Assembly: GCF_000382405.1 (NCBI RefSeq)
Contig: NZ_KB908257.1
Location: 248,001-312,000, forward strand
Length of the DNA: 64,000 nucleotides
Direction: 5' to 3'
From: Mycobacterium sp. 141
GTDB lineage: Bacteria > Actinomycetota > Actinomycetes > Mycobacteriales > Mycobacteriaceae
This document shows, piece after piece, positions 54,294-64,000 of the stretch. A model generated the notes under the pieces. The model was given only the letters and a program-made list of their open reading frames with translations. It searched no databases and was not told the DNA's origin. The number at the start of each line of letters is the position of its first letter. Position 1 is the stretch's first letter. A program made the translations under genes and the position numbers.

Positions 54294-55187
54294 ATGTCCG
54301 AAGCACTGGTTCGGCATGGCATCGTGGTCGGGGTCGACGGATCGTCGTCGTCCGATGCGGCCGTGGCGTGGGCCGCGCGTGACGCTGTACTGCGCCGTGT
54401 CCCACTGACATTCGTCCATGTGCTGCCCATGGCTGCCGCGCCGGCCTGGCTCGACATGGGACTGCCCGACGATTACTGGGCGGCGCAGGAAAAGCGCGGA
54501 CACGAGATCGTGGCTGCGGCGCAGGATGTCGCGAACAAGGCCACCGCTGGCGGTGAACCGTTGCACATGAGCAGCGAGGTCGTTTCCGGCAACTCGGTCG
54601 GTACGCTTGTCGACCGCGCGCGGCATGCCGATCTGCTCGTTATCGGCAGCCGAGGTCTCGGCAAATGGAGCCGGCGTGTGCTCGGCTCGGTCAGCTCGAG
54701 CCTGATTCGGCATGCGCATTGCCCCGTCGCCGTGATCCGCGACGGTCAGAAGCCCAGAGACGACGCACCGATCCTGGTCGGCGTCGACGGGTCGCCCGCA
54801 TCGGAACTGGCCACCGAGATCGCCTTCGACGAAGCGTCGCGGCGGGGAGTCGAACTCGTCGTGGTGCACACGTGGAACGACGTGGAATACGAGTTTCCCG
54901 ACGTCAAATGGGCCGATCTCAAACCCCGCGAGGACCGTGCGGTCTCCGAACAGCTGGCCGGCTGGTGCGAGCGCTATCCCGACGTGGTGGTGCGACGCGA
55001 GCTGATGCGCGACCGGCCCGCACACCAGCTGGTGGAGCAGTCCGAAGGGGCACAACTGGTCGTGGTGGGCTGTCGGGGCAGGGGCGGATTCGTCGGCATG
55101 ATGCTCGGTTCGGTGAGCGCGGCGGTGGTCGAATCGGTGCAGGTGCCCGTGATCGTCGCCCGCGGATCGGCGGAAACCGGCAGTTAG
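54294..55187 (+). CDS. Tandem universal stress protein 2
   Basis: The 297-residue protein has two Usp domains, both with intact ATP-binding loops: GSRGLGKWSRRVLGSVSSS and GCRGRGGFVGMMLGSVSAA (G-2x-G-9x-G-S pattern). Starts are VVGVDGSSSSDAAVAW and ILVGVDGSPASELATE. ATG 54294 follows AAAGGAG. It is probably co-transcribed with the first usp. Together one degenerate and one canonical protein suggest a division of roles. Confidence 0.92.
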   Translation: MSEALVRHGIVVGVDGSSSSDAAVAWAARDAVLRRVPLTFVHVLPMAAAPAWLDMGLPDDYWAAQEKRGHEIVAAAQDVANKATAGGEPLHMSSEVVSGNSVGTLVDRARHADLLVIGSRGLGKWSRRVLGSVSSSLIRHAHCPVAVIRDGQKPRDDAPILVGVDGSPASELATEIAFDEASRRGVELVVVHTWNDVEYEFPDVKWADLKPREDRAVSEQLAGWCERYPDVVVRRELMRDRPAHQLVEQSEGAQLVVVGCRGRGGFVGMMLGSVSAAVVESVQVPVIVARGSAETGS

Positions 55188-55214
55188 CAATGGTGGCCGC
55201 AGACCGCTAGCGGC

Positions 55215-56423
55215 TCACAGCTTGAGCACCTGCAGGCGGCGGATCGCCTCGTCAAGGGTGTCGTTGCGTTTGCAGAACGCGAAGCGCACCAGGTGATTCC
55301 ACAGGTCGGCGTGCGGAGCTCGACCGGATGTCGCCGGCAGCCCGGCTCCGGCGGGGTCGCAGAACGCCGACATCGGAATAGCCGCCACGCCGGACCGGTG
55401 CGGGAGTTCGGCGCAGAACGCGCTGCTTTCGTCGTAGCCCAGCGGCCGCGGGTCGGCGCACAGGAAGTACGTGCCCGGGCTGTCGTGCACCTCGAACCCG
55501 ATCTCGGCCAGGGCCGAACTCAGCCGGTCCCGCTTGGCCTGATACGCGTCGCGCAGATCGGCCACCCAGGCGTCCTCGTGGTTCAACGCGTGGGCGACCG
55601 CGGGCTGAAACGGTGCTCCACTGACATAGGTCAGGTACTGCTTGGCGGCGCGCACGCCTGTGATGAGATCAGCGCTGCCGCAAACCCATCCGATCTTCCA
55701 TCCGGTGACGTTGAACATCTTGGATGCACTGGAGATGGTGACAGTGCGTTCGGCCATCCCGGGATAGTTGGCGATCGGGCGATGCCGGTGCCCGCTGGGG
55801 GATGAGTAGACGAGCTGCTCGTACACCTCGTCGCTGATCACCAGCAGGTCGTGCTCGACTGCCAGCGCGGCGATGGCCCGCAGCTCGGCGTCGGAGGCCA
55901 CCGCGCCCGTCGGGTTGTGCGGTGAGTTGAGGATCAGCGCCCGGGTTCGTGGCGTGACAGCCCGACGGAGTCCAGCTATGTCGATGGCGAACCCGCGGCC
56001 GTCTGCGACCAGCGGGACGCTGCGGCGCACGCTCCCGGCCATCGCGATCACGGGGGAGTAGGAATCGTAGAACGGCTCGATGACCAGAACCTCGGAGCCG
56101 GGTTCGACCAGGCCGATGAGCGAGGCCGCGATGGCCTCGGTCGCGCCGACGGTCACCAGCACCTCGGTGTCGGGATCGTAGACGGTGCCGTAGTGGCGCT
56201 GTCGCTGTCCGGCGATCGCCTGTCGCAGCGCGGGGATGCCGGGGCCGGGCGGGTACTGGTTGATGCCCTCGGCGATGGCGTCCTGCGCGACCTTGAGAAT
56301 CGCGGCCGGGCCGTCCTCGTCGGGAAAGCCCTGGCCGAGGTTCACCGCGCCGAGCTCGGTGGCCAGCGCCGACATCTCGGCAAAAATGGTGACGGTATAG
56401 GGCCGCAGCCGCTCGACAGTCAT
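55215..56423 (-). CDS. dapC: Class I aminotransferase, DapC type (Rv0858c)
   Basis: The 402-residue PLP enzyme is the likely N-succinyl-diaminopimelate aminotransferase of lysine and peptidoglycan-precursor synthesis, by equivalence to Rv0858c. Motifs are VNLGQGFPDEDGP, ILNSPHNPTGAV, VISDEVYEQLVY and the PLP-lysine region TISSASKMFNVTGWKIGW. ATG 56423 (MTVERLRPYTVTIFAEMS) is chosen over the upstream open frame. It is divergent from fadA over 240 bp. Confidence 0.9.
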   Translation of the reverse strand: MTVERLRPYTVTIFAEMSALATELGAVNLGQGFPDEDGPAAILKVAQDAIAEGINQYPPGPGIPALRQAIAGQRQRHYGTVYDPDTEVLVTVGATEAIAASLIGLVEPGSEVLVIEPFYDSYSPVIAMAGSVRRSVPLVADGRGFAIDIAGLRRAVTPRTRALILNSPHNPTGAVASDAELRAIAALAVEHDLLVISDEVYEQLVYSSPSGHRHRPIANYPGMAERTVTISSASKMFNVTGWKIGWVCGSADLITGVRAAKQYLTYVSGAPFQPAVAHALNHEDAWVADLRDAYQAKRDRLSSALAEIGFEVHDSPGTYFLCADPRPLGYDESSAFCAELPHRSGVAAIPMSAFCDPAGAGLPATSGRAPHADLWNHLVRFAFCKRNDTLDEAIRRLQVLKL

Positions 56424-56549
56424 GGTGTTTGAGCGTAGGGGTTGTTCGATGTCCAGTGTGCGGTGACATCGTGAAACCCGGCGAAATCCGCGATCTGGAC
56501 GCACGCTCGGTGACGTGATTCCACCGTTTCGTGTGGTCTAAATCTCCCG

Positions 56550-56563
56550 ACCAACAGGTTGGT
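56550..56563. promoter_or_regulatory. Perfect palindrome at the fadAB promoter
   Basis: ACCAAC-AG-GTTGGT is a perfect palindrome. TTGGTT within it can be a -35, with TACGCT about 15 bp later as -10, so a fatty-acid-responsive repressor may act here. Confidence 0.45.
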
Positions 56564-56663
56564 TTGCAATCCTGTTACGCTGCGGACAGAGGTCCGTCTG
56601 TATTCGTGCGGCGGATCCACAACCAAACCTGAACCTGGACTGCACAAGGCAGGGAGCAGACAC

Positions 56664-57875
<1,212 letters not shown>

Positions 57876-57890
57876 GAGGGCTGAGAACCA

Positions 57891-60038
57891 ATGGCTGAGA
57901 ACACCATTCAGTGGGACAAGGATGCCGACGGCATCGTCACGTGGGTGCTGGACGACCCGACCGGTTCGGCCAACGTGATGAACGAGCACTACAAGGAATC
58001 CATGCACAATGCCGTAGAACGCCTTGTTGCGGAACAGGATTCGATCACCGGTGTGGTGATCACCAGTGCGAAGAAGACCTTCTTCGCCGGCGGTGACCTC
58101 AAGGGCATGATGAACATCGGCCCCGACAATGCCGCCGAAGCCTTCGAGATGGTCGAGGACATCAAGGCCGACCTGCGCAAGCTGGAGACCCTGCCCAAGC
58201 CCGTTGTCGCTGCGATCAACGGCGCGGCGCTGGGCGGCGGGCTGGAGATCGCGCTGGCGTGTAACCATCGCATCGCCGCCGACGTCAAGGGCAGCCAGAT
58301 CGGCCTGCCCGAGGTCACTCTCGGCCTGTTGCCCGGCGGTGGCGGCGTGACCCGCACGGTGCGGATGTTCGGTATCCAGAAAGCGTTCATGGAGGTGCTG
58401 AGCCAGGGCACGCGGTTCAACCCGACCAGGGCGAAAGAGACTGGCCTGGTCGACGAACTGGTCGGTTCTGTCGACGAACTCGTCCCCGCCGCCAAGGCGT
58501 GGATCAAAGCCAATCCCGACGCCGGCACGCAGCCATGGGATGTCAAGGGCTACAAGATCCCCGGCGGCACACCGTCCACCCCGGCGCTCGCCGCGATCCT
58601 GCCGTCGTTCCCCGCGCTGCTGCGTAAGCAGCTCAAGGGTGCGCCGATGCCGGCGCCGCGCGCAATCCTCGATGCCGCGGTCGAAGGTGCGCAGGTCGAC
58701 TTCGACACCGCCTTGCGGATCGAGAGCCGCTACTTCACCCAGCTGGTCACCGGCCAGACCGCCAAGAACATGATCCAGGCGTTCTTCTTGGATCTGCAGC
58801 ACATCAACGGGGGCGGTTCGCGTCCCGACGGCATCGCCAAGCAGGAGATCAAGAAGATCGGCGTTCTCGGCGCGGGCATGATGGGCGCCGGTATCGCCTA
58901 CGTGTCGGCCAGGGCCGGTTACGACGTCGTCCTCAAGGACGTCACCCTCGAGGCCGCGCAGAAGGGCAAGGCATACTCCGAGGGTCTGGAGGCCAAGGCA
59001 CTCCAGCGGGGTAAGACCACCGAAGAACGTTCTGCTGCATTGCTTTCCAAGATCACCCCGACCGGCGATCCGCAGGATCTCAAGGGCGTCGACTTCGTGA
59101 TCGAGGCCGTGTTCGAGAATCAGGAACTCAAGCACAAGGTGTTCGGTGAGATCGAGGACATCGTCGAACCCAACGCGATCCTCGGCTCCAACACCTCCAC
59201 GTTGCCGATCACCGGTCTGGCGGCCGGGGTGAAGCGCCAGGAGGACTTCATCGGGATCCACTTCTTCTCGCCGGTCGACAAGATGCCGCTGGTGGAGATC
59301 ATCAAGGGCGAGAAGACTTCTGACGAGGCGCTGGCCCGGGTATTCGACTACACACTGGCCATCAAGAAGACGCCGATCGTGGTCAACGACAGTCGCGGCT
59401 TCTTCACCTCGCGCGTGATCGGCACCTTCGTCAACGAGGCGCTGGCCATGCTGGGGGAGGGTGTCGAGCCGGCGTCGATCGAGCAGGCCGGGTCGCAGGC
59501 CGGCTATCCGGCTGCGCCGCTGCAGCTTTCGGATGAGCTCAACCTGGAGCTCATGCACAAGATCGCTGCTGCGACGCGCAAGGGCGTCGAGGACGTCGGT
59601 GGCACCTATGAGCCGCATCCGGCCGAGGCCGTGGTGGAGAAGATGATCGAGCTCGGTCGCCCGTCGCGGCTGAAGGGTGCCGGCTTCTACGAGTACGTCG
59701 ACGGCAAGCGCACCGGTCTCTGGCCGGGCCTGCGGGAGACCTTCAACTCCGGGTCCTCGACCATCCCGCTGCAGGACATGATCGACCGCATGCTGTTCGC
59801 CGAGGCGCTGGAGACTCAGAAGTGCCTCGACGAAGGGGTTTTGACGTCGACGGCTGACGCCAACATCGGCTCGATCTTCGGCATCGGTTACCCGCCCTAC
59901 ACCGGCGGTTCACACCAGTTCATCGTCGGGTACGAGGGTCCCGGCGGTGTCGGCAAGGAAGCCTTCGTGGCCCGCGCCAAGGAGTTGGCCGCCCGCTACG
60001 GCGACCGCTTCCTGCCGCCGGCGTCGCTCGGGTCCTAA
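57891..60038 (+). CDS. fadB: Trifunctional fatty-acid oxidation alpha subunit
   Basis: The 715-residue protein fuses an N-terminal enoyl-CoA hydratase ([45 protein letters not shown] with catalytic glutamates) to a C-terminal 3-hydroxyacyl-CoA dehydrogenase (NAD motif [16 protein letters not shown] near residue 324; [17 protein letters not shown] with catalytic His). It matches Rv0860. With FadA it carries out the last three steps of beta-oxidation. A 762-residue antisense frame is a shadow. Confidence 0.96.
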   Translation: MAENTIQWDKDADGIVTWVLDDPTGSANVMNEHYKESMHNAVERLVAEQDSITGVVITSAKKTFFAGGDLKGMMNIGPDNAAEAFEMVEDIKADLRKLETLPKPVVAAINGAALGGGLEIALACNHRIAADVKGSQIGLPEVTLGLLPGGGGVTRTVRMFGIQKAFMEVLSQGTRFNPTRAKETGLVDELVGSVDELVPAAKAWIKANPDAGTQPWDVKGYKIPGGTPSTPALAAILPSFPALLRKQLKGAPMPAPRAILDAAVEGAQVDFDTALRIESRYFTQLVTGQTAKNMIQAFFLDLQHINGGGSRPDGIAKQEIKKIGVLGAGMMGAGIAYVSARAGYDVVLKDVTLEAAQKGKAYSEGLEAKALQRGKTTEERSAALLSKITPTGDPQDLKGVDFVIEAVFENQELKHKVFGEIEDIVEPNAILGSNTSTLPITGLAAGVKRQEDFIGIHFFSPVDKMPLVEIIKGEKTSDEALARVFDYTLAIKKTPIVVNDSRGFFTSRVIGTFVNEALAMLGEGVEPASIEQAGSQAGYPAAPLQLSDELNLELMHKIAAATRKGVEDVGGTYEPHPAEAVVEKMIELGRPSRLKGAGFYEYVDGKRTGLWPGLRETFNSGSSTIPLQDMIDRMLFAEALETQKCLDEGVLTSTADANIGSIFGIGYPPYTGGSHQFIVGYEGPGGVGKEAFVARAKELAARYGDRFLPPASLGS

Positions 60039-60055
60039 GTACGTGCGTGGGCATC

Positions 60056-60110
60056 GAGATTGCACTCAAGGCTGTTGATTTCGTGATTTCACGACCCTGT
60101 GTGCAATCTC
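60056..60110. terminator. Nested inverted repeat between convergent fadB and monooxygenase
   Basis: GAGATTGCAC (60056-60065) pairs perfectly with 60101-60110; inside lies a second perfect palindrome TCGTGA-TT-TCACGA (60081-60094). It fills the 86-bp gap between convergent stops and should end transcripts from both sides. Confidence 0.6.
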
Positions 60111-60124
60111 AACCGGGTGCACGC

Positions 60125-61333
60125 TCACCCGGTCAGCGAGGCGGGCCAGGCCGGCAGTGGCATGGTGTCGTAGAGCCGCACGCCTTTGTCGTTGAATCGG
60201 GCCAGTGACTGGGTCAGACCCGACGGCAGGAACGAGATCAGCTGGCCGGTGACCACCAATGCGTTTACCCCCCAACGGCTTCTGGGGACAATGGTCCGCG
60301 CATTGACCCGGGCCAGCTTCCGGCTGCCTTGAACCGGTGCCTGCAGCGTGCGTTCGTAGGCGGCGAATGCCGCACGGTAATCCTCACCCGCCCTGATCAT
60401 TTCGGTTGCCAGCACGTAGGCGCCATACACCGCGAGACTGGTACTCCCGCCGACGGCGGGGCCCGGGCAATAGCCCGCGTCTCCGACGAGAGTCACCCGG
60501 CCGCGCGACCACGTGGCCATTTCAAGTTGCGTGATGGCGTCGAAGTAAAACGTCGGCGACCGCGGCACCTCGTCGAGCCAGCGTTGTGCCTCATCCGATA
60601 TCCCGGCGTAGGCGGCGCGCAACTGGGTCTGTTGGCGCCCGACGTCGCGGTGGTCATAGTCCAGTGGACGCTCGGGGCGGAAGATGAACACCGCCCGGGC
60701 GTCGTCGAGGTGGTTGGCGGTATACACCATCGCCACCCGACCCGGTTCGTAGTAACCGGTCATCTCATTGTGGCGGGCCAAGCTTTTCGGAACAGAGACG
60801 ACCGATAGATATCCGCCGAGGAAGCGTTCGGAAACGTGCTCGCCGAAGGTCAGCCGGCGGACGCCGGAGTGTAGTCCGTCTGCGCCCACGATCACGTCGA
60901 AGCGTCGGGGTCGATTGTGCTCGAACGTCACATCGCCGTCGGGTGAGATCGCGGTGATGTGGTCCCCGAAGAGGTATTCGACGCCGTCCTGACTGGCCCG
61001 GAAGTAGATCTCGCTGAGGTCGTCGCGCATGATCTCGACGTGTCGGTCGGACATTGCACCGATGAGCTTGACGTAGTCGATTTCGGCGGGACGTGACGTC
61101 CCGGGCCGGTGGATGGTCAATCGGGTGGTGCCGGTGGCTGCGGACTCGATCTCGCGCAGTACCCCCATACGTTCGGAGATCTCCATCGCGGGCCGGAAGA
61201 GGTCGACGGCGTGGCCGCCGGTCTTACGCAATGCAGGCGCGCGTTCCACCACGGTGACGTCGAACCCATGCCGAGACAGCCAGTAGGCGAGGACCGGTCC
61301 GGCGATGCTGGCACCGGAGATGAGTACCTTCAC
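60125..61333 (-). CDS. FAD-dependent aromatic-type monooxygenase
   Basis: The 402-residue class A flavoprotein starts at GTG 61333 (VKVLISGASIAGPVLAYWLS) with the GxGxxG-like dinucleotide motif, a DG motif (VIVGADGLHSGVRRL) and the FAD-ribityl motif VTLVGDAGYCPGPAVGG. It resembles TetX/PHBH-fold hydroxylases. It is divergent from a TetR gene with a 20-bp inverted-repeat operator, so it is probably an inducible detoxification or antibiotic-modifying enzyme; the substrate is unknown. Confidence 0.88.
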   Translation of the reverse strand: MKVLISGASIAGPVLAYWLSRHGFDVTVVERAPALRKTGGHAVDLFRPAMEISERMGVLREIESAATGTTRLTIHRPGTSRPAEIDYVKLIGAMSDRHVEIMRDDLSEIYFRASQDGVEYLFGDHITAISPDGDVTFEHNRPRRFDVIVGADGLHSGVRRLTFGEHVSERFLGGYLSVVSVPKSLARHNEMTGYYEPGRVAMVYTANHLDDARAVFIFRPERPLDYDHRDVGRQQTQLRAAYAGISDEAQRWLDEVPRSPTFYFDAITQLEMATWSRGRVTLVGDAGYCPGPAVGGSTSLAVYGAYVLATEMIRAGEDYRAAFAAYERTLQAPVQGSRKLARVNARTIVPRSRWGVNALVVTGQLISFLPSGLTQSLARFNDKGVRLYDTMPLPAWPASLTG

Positions 61334-61341
61334 GATGCCCC

Positions 61342-61396
61342 CTTACTTAACGATCGGTAAGTGTTCATTTCATGAGCTTACCGATCGTTAAGTAAG
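61342..61396. promoter_or_regulatory. Double TetR operator, perfect 20-bp inverted repeat
   Basis: CTTACTTAACGATCGGTAAG (61342-61361) is repeated inverted at 61377-61396. Each arm contains a self-palindromic 16-mer (CTTACCGATCGTTAAG type), so two repressor dimers can bind, one near each divergent gene. TAGGGT at 61398-61403, 6 nt before the GTG, is the likely leaderless -10 of tetR. Confidence 0.85.
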
Positions 61397-61409
61397 TTAG
61401 GGTGGTTAC

Positions 61410-61955
61410 GTGGAAAAGCCTGCTTCGGATACCCGGCAACGCATCCAGGCGGCGGCGCGTGAACTGTTCGCCGAGAAGGGTGTTCTGCGCACCAGCCTGC
61501 AGGACATCGCCGATCGGCTCGGCCTCACCAAACCCGCGCTGTACTACCATTTCCGGTCACGTGAAGACCTGGTCCGCAGCATCGTGCAGCCCCTGATCGA
61601 CGAGGGTGAGGCCTTCATCGCAGAGCAGGAGCGCAAGCGTCCGGCGGAGCGGGCTGCAGCGCGGGAGCTTCTCGAGGGCTACTTCGACTTCCACTACCGG
61701 CACCGCGCTGATCTTGTGCTGATCGTCTCCGAGCTGGCCATGCTGGCCGATCTGGGATTGATCGACCAACTGCTGGCCTGGCGCGCGAGGCTGAGTGCGC
61801 TGGTGTTCGGCCGGCGTCCCACGCTCGAGCAGTCCACCCGCGCGGTCATCGCCTTCGGCGGTCTGCAGGACTGCTGTCTGCAGTTCCCCGACGTTCCCTA
61901 CGAGCGGCTGCGGCGTGCCACCGTCGACGGTGCTATGGCGGCGTTGGCCATGTGA
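61410..61955 (+). CDS. TetR-family regulator
   Basis: The 181-residue repressor starts at GTG 61410 (VEKPASDTRQRIQAAARELF). Its HTH (TSLQDIADRLGLTKPALYYH, FRSREDLVRSIV) is canonical. The ligand domain follows. It should bind the two operators just upstream and repress itself and the divergent monooxygenase. Its stop is one base from the convergent methyltransferase stop. Confidence 0.92.
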   Translation: MEKPASDTRQRIQAAARELFAEKGVLRTSLQDIADRLGLTKPALYYHFRSREDLVRSIVQPLIDEGEAFIAEQERKRPAERAAARELLEGYFDFHYRHRADLVLIVSELAMLADLGLIDQLLAWRARLSALVFGRRPTLEQSTRAVIAFGGLQDCCLQFPDVPYERLRRATVDGAMAALAM

Positions 61956-61956
61956 G

Positions 61957-62553
61957 TCAGCTCCGCCGCTTGAACAGATAGTGCCGGGCCGGGTCTTTCC
62001 CGTTGTGGTCCATCGCGGGTTCGCTGCCGCTGGACACCAGGGCCCAGGCGTCGGAGAAGCGGTGCTTGACCTCTGCTTCGACGATGCCGGGAACCCCGAA
62101 CGATGCGCCCGGGACGAACGCCACGATGGACAGCAGTGCGTCCGGTGCCGCCACAGCGGTGATCTCCCGGGCGTAGGCGTCGCGGTCCTCGATGCTCATC
62201 CCGTGCAGGCAGCCGCTGTCGACGATCAACGTGAAATCGCGGTCCACCGCGGCGGCGCTCAACTGCGTCGCGTCGGCTTGTAGAAATCGCACGTCGACGC
62301 CCTGTTTCGCCGCCTTCGCCCGTGCCTTGTCGACGGCCGTCGCGACGAAGTCGACGCCGGTTACCCGCCAGCCCTGCTGCGCCAGGTAGATCGAGTTGTC
62401 GCCCGTGCCGCAGCCGACATCGAGGGCTCTGCCTGGCGGCAGCGGGTCGTCACCTTCGATCAGCTCAAGCAGGCCTTGCGCAATCGGGTGGCCGTCCCAC
62501 GGCGTGAAGCCAAGCCGGTAGAACGCGCGGAACAGGCGTTGTCGGGAAGCCAT
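61957..62553 (-). CDS. SAM-dependent methyltransferase
   Basis: The 198-residue class I methyltransferase has motif I ALDVGCGTGDNSIYLAQQGW, motif II VTGVDFVATAVDKA and FLQADATQL. The FTPWDGHPIAQGLLEL start resembles thiopurine/small-molecule methyltransferases of mycobacteria. The acceptor is unknown. A 48-bp gap separates it from the preceding PPOX-type gene on the same strand. Confidence 0.85.
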   Translation of the reverse strand: MASRQRLFRAFYRLGFTPWDGHPIAQGLLELIEGDDPLPPGRALDVGCGTGDNSIYLAQQGWRVTGVDFVATAVDKARAKAAKQGVDVRFLQADATQLSAAAVDRDFTLIVDSGCLHGMSIEDRDAYAREITAVAAPDALLSIVAFVPGASFGVPGIVEAEVKHRFSDAWALVSSGSEPAMDHNGKDPARHYLFKRRS

Positions 62554-62601
62554 GCCTCCACCCTGCCGCGTCGATCGGTGGCTGCCAAGGTGGGGGTGGC
62601 G

Positions 62602-63027
62602 TCACAGCCGTCCGAGGTCGGCCGACAGCCAGTGCTCGGGCTTCAGGTGTATCACGACGCTCTCACCGTGCTCGCGACGGGCGTATTCCAGATACCGTTC
62701 GACGTTTTCCGGCGCCAGGTAGCGCTTGGCCAACTCGACGAGCTGTTCGTCGGTACCGGGCTCGATACGGCTCACCGCACCGTCGACGGCGACATAGCGC
62801 ACCGTCGGCTCAACTCGCTCGACCATCAGCGACAGATGCCCCGCAGCCTCGATGAGCCGGTGCTTGCGCGACCCTGAGCCAGTCAGCAGCCAGGGCTCAC
62901 CGCCGGGCGCGTACTGGTACCAGATCGGCACCGTCAGTGGGCCGCGCTTGTCGCCGGCGTACACAGACAGGGCGGCAATGTGCGGCTCGGTCAGAAACTG
63001 TTCACGTTCGTCTTTCGAAAGGGCCAT
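62602..63027 (-). CDS. PPOX / F420-dependent flavin-split-barrel protein
   Basis: The 141-residue protein starts MALSKDEREQFLTEPHIAAL and continues SVYAGDKRGPLTVPIWYQYA, HRLIEAAGHLSLMVERVEPT and VRYVAVDGAVS, the pyridoxamine-phosphate-oxidase-like split barrel that binds FMN or F420. Rv1155-like mycobacterial members often use F420. The substrate is unknown. It probably forms an operon with the methyltransferase. Confidence 0.85.
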   Translation of the reverse strand: MALSKDEREQFLTEPHIAALSVYAGDKRGPLTVPIWYQYAPGGEPWLLTGSGSRKHRLIEAAGHLSLMVERVEPTVRYVAVDGAVSRIEPGTDEQLVELAKRYLAPENVERYLEYARREHGESVVIHLKPEHWLSADLGRL

Positions 63028-63120
63028 CTTCAGAGCCTAGATCAACATTTGGGAAATGCTGCCACGCAGCGGCATTCGTCAGAAACGCGCTTCGGAGTGG
63101 TCATCCCACAAGGCCAGTGA

Positions 63121-63327
63121 CTCGACCTGGCGAGCATTCCCACCGAACAACATTGGCCGCCGGTGCCCACCGACGAGGCCACCCATGACGCGTGGTCGCT
63201 GACGGCGGTGTATCTCGCGAAGGGTGCCGCAGACGCAGAAACCATTGCAGGGCAACGCTATTCCATTTTGGATCGTAGGCAGTGGCGAGAAGGTGACGTT
63301 GCACCTCATATCGGTCTCAAATCGTGA
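63121..63327 (+). other. Coding-like fragment, possible gene remnant
   Basis: An open frame directly after a TGA reads LDLASIPTEQHWPPVPTDEA, then LTAVYLAKGAADAETIAGQR and ends at TGA 63327. The composition is protein-like and less GC-rich toward the end, but there is no ATG; a GTG at 63163 is the only normal start. It overlaps the 3' end of the alcohol dehydrogenase by 11 bp. No family is recognised. Confidence 0.25.
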
Positions 63328-64000
63328 GCACACCGCGGTAGCGGGCTCGTCCCTCCGCCATTGCGGCATATGCGCTCGCGGCGTCTTCGAGCGGGCATTC
63401 CTGCACCTGCGCACGGATGTTGTTGAGCACCGCGAAGTGCATGGTGTCCGCGATCTGCGACGCGGTGCCCGACGGGTGTCCGATGACACTGAGCGCCGGG
63501 GTGATGAGTTGAACGGGGCTGATCGGCAGGGGATCACCAGACACCCCGATCACGATCAACTCGCCGCCCGGCGCCAGGCCGCCGACCGTCTGGCCGATCG
63601 CATCCGAATTCGCGGCGGTGGCCAGCACGACGGTGACCCCGCCGAGCCGCTGCAGCGCCTCGCTGACATCGCCGGCGGTGGAGTCGATGTAGTGGTGCGC
63701 ACCGAAACGCTCGGCATCGGCAGCCTTGTCCGCACCCCGGGCGATCGCGACAGTCTCGAACCCCATGGCGCGCGAGAACTGGATTCCGAGGTGCCCCAGC
63801 CCGCCCACCCCCAGGACGGCAACCCGGTCCCCGGCGCCGGCCGAGCTGGTCCGCAGCGCCTGGAAGGTGGTGACCCCCGCACATCCCAGCGGTGCCGCCT
63901 CGGTGAACGAGAGCCCAGCGGGGATCCGGGCGAGCGCGGTGGCCGGCACGGTCACCGACTGGGCGTAGCCGCCCGGATAGTGCCAGCTGGGGACCTGCCC
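63317..64000 (-). CDS. Medium-chain alcohol dehydrogenase, N-terminal part outside window
   Basis: The visible C-terminal 227 residues contain the end of the catalytic domain (WHYPGGYAQSVTVPATALAR), PLGCAGVTTFQALR, the NAD(P) motif VAVLGVGGLGHLGIQFSRAM and GHPSGTASQIADTMHFAV. This is the zinc ADH/cinnamyl-alcohol or AdhA type. The zinc-ligand region lies beyond the right edge. It ends in IRAQVQECPLEDAASAYAAM and RARYRGVLTI, typical of the family. Confidence 0.9.
   Translation of the reverse strand, partial: GQVPSWHYPGGYAQSVTVPATALARIPAGLSFTEAAPLGCAGVTTFQALRTSSAGAGDRVAVLGVGGLGHLGIQFSRAMGFETVAIARGADKAADAERFGAHHYIDSTAGDVSEALQRLGGVTVVLATAANSDAIGQTVGGLAPGGELIVIGVSGDPLPISPVQLITPALSVIGHPSGTASQIADTMHFAVLNNIRAQVQECPLEDAASAYAAMAEGRARYRGVLTI

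Noticed and set aside
63042..63245. 67-codon minus-strand frame between the PPOX-type and ADH genes
   Set aside because: Ser/Cys-rich translation without conserved pattern; the opposite strand frame in the same place looks more protein-like.

Overview
The window is high-GC actinobacterial chromosome and belongs to a mycobacterium, most likely a rapid grower (Mycolicibacterium type). Gene content and order follow the M. tuberculosis Rv0779c-Rv0826 block almost gene for gene. After a tRNA cluster and a lineage-specific stretch it resumes with the Rv0853c-Rv0860 block. Typical mycobacterial traits are GTG/TTG starts, 4-bp ATGA/GTGA stop-start overlaps, many apparently leaderless promoters, mycothiol (mshD), LmeA, DesA1, PhoY and GlnR. 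The species cannot be named from the sequence alone.

Layout. 1-8.1 kb: a partial AbiEi-like protein, a membrane protein (Rv0779c type), purC-ptrB, a DoxX/TetR pair, DUF2334, a metallo-hydrolase and purS-purQ. 8.1-10.1 kb: the encapsulin nanocompartment operon (DyP peroxidase plus shell). 10.1-21.4 kb: M18 aminopeptidase, a cation/proton antiporter, purL, an Abhydrolase_9 protein, a scar where two truncated genes meet, an SCP-like protein, purF (with a repeat-bearing C-terminal tail) and purM. 21.2-28.1 kb: DUF3073, YgfZ, aminodeoxychorismate lyase, a compact micro-transcript, the Rv0813c nitrobindin-like trio, and the sulfur operon DUF4395-cysA2-sseC2 behind a poly-cysteine leader peptide, then thiX and lmeA. 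28.2-41 kb: glnR-mshD, pstSCAB, a MarR/oxidoreductase pair, phoY, an LCP-family wall ligase, dus and desA1. 41-44.5 kb: secreted proteins, TetR/MpaB-like, and four tRNAs (Lys, Glu, Asp, Phe). 44.6-53.3 kb: a deleted phosphatidylserine-decarboxylase-family pseudogene, an Ntn hydrolase, TenA-like, DUF4010, hydrolase-SDR, CtaG-like, a kdc stub and an AMACR-type racemase. 53.3-64 kb: two tandem universal stress proteins behind a DosR-like box, dapC, fadA-fadB, a TetR/monooxygenase pair with a large palindromic operator, a methyltransferase, a PPOX-type protein and a partial alcohol dehydrogenase.

Functional threads. Five clusters supply six of the de novo purine enzymes/subunits (purC, S, Q, L, F, M). 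Phosphate uptake (pst), its signalling partner phoY and nitrogen control (glnR) are adjacent. Sulfur supply is controlled by cysteine-dependent translation of a leader peptide. Local regulators (TetR x3, MarR) sit divergently from their likely target genes, with visible palindromes between them.

The strongest items for a second look are: the micro-transcript at about 23.58-23.78 kb (promoter, 14-nt extended anti-16S complement, tiny ORF, terminator); the Cys6 leader with its mutually exclusive hairpins; the scar at about 16.97 kb; and the PurF repeat tail. Several gene remnants (mce, CPBP-like, kdc, PSD) show repeated local deletion.
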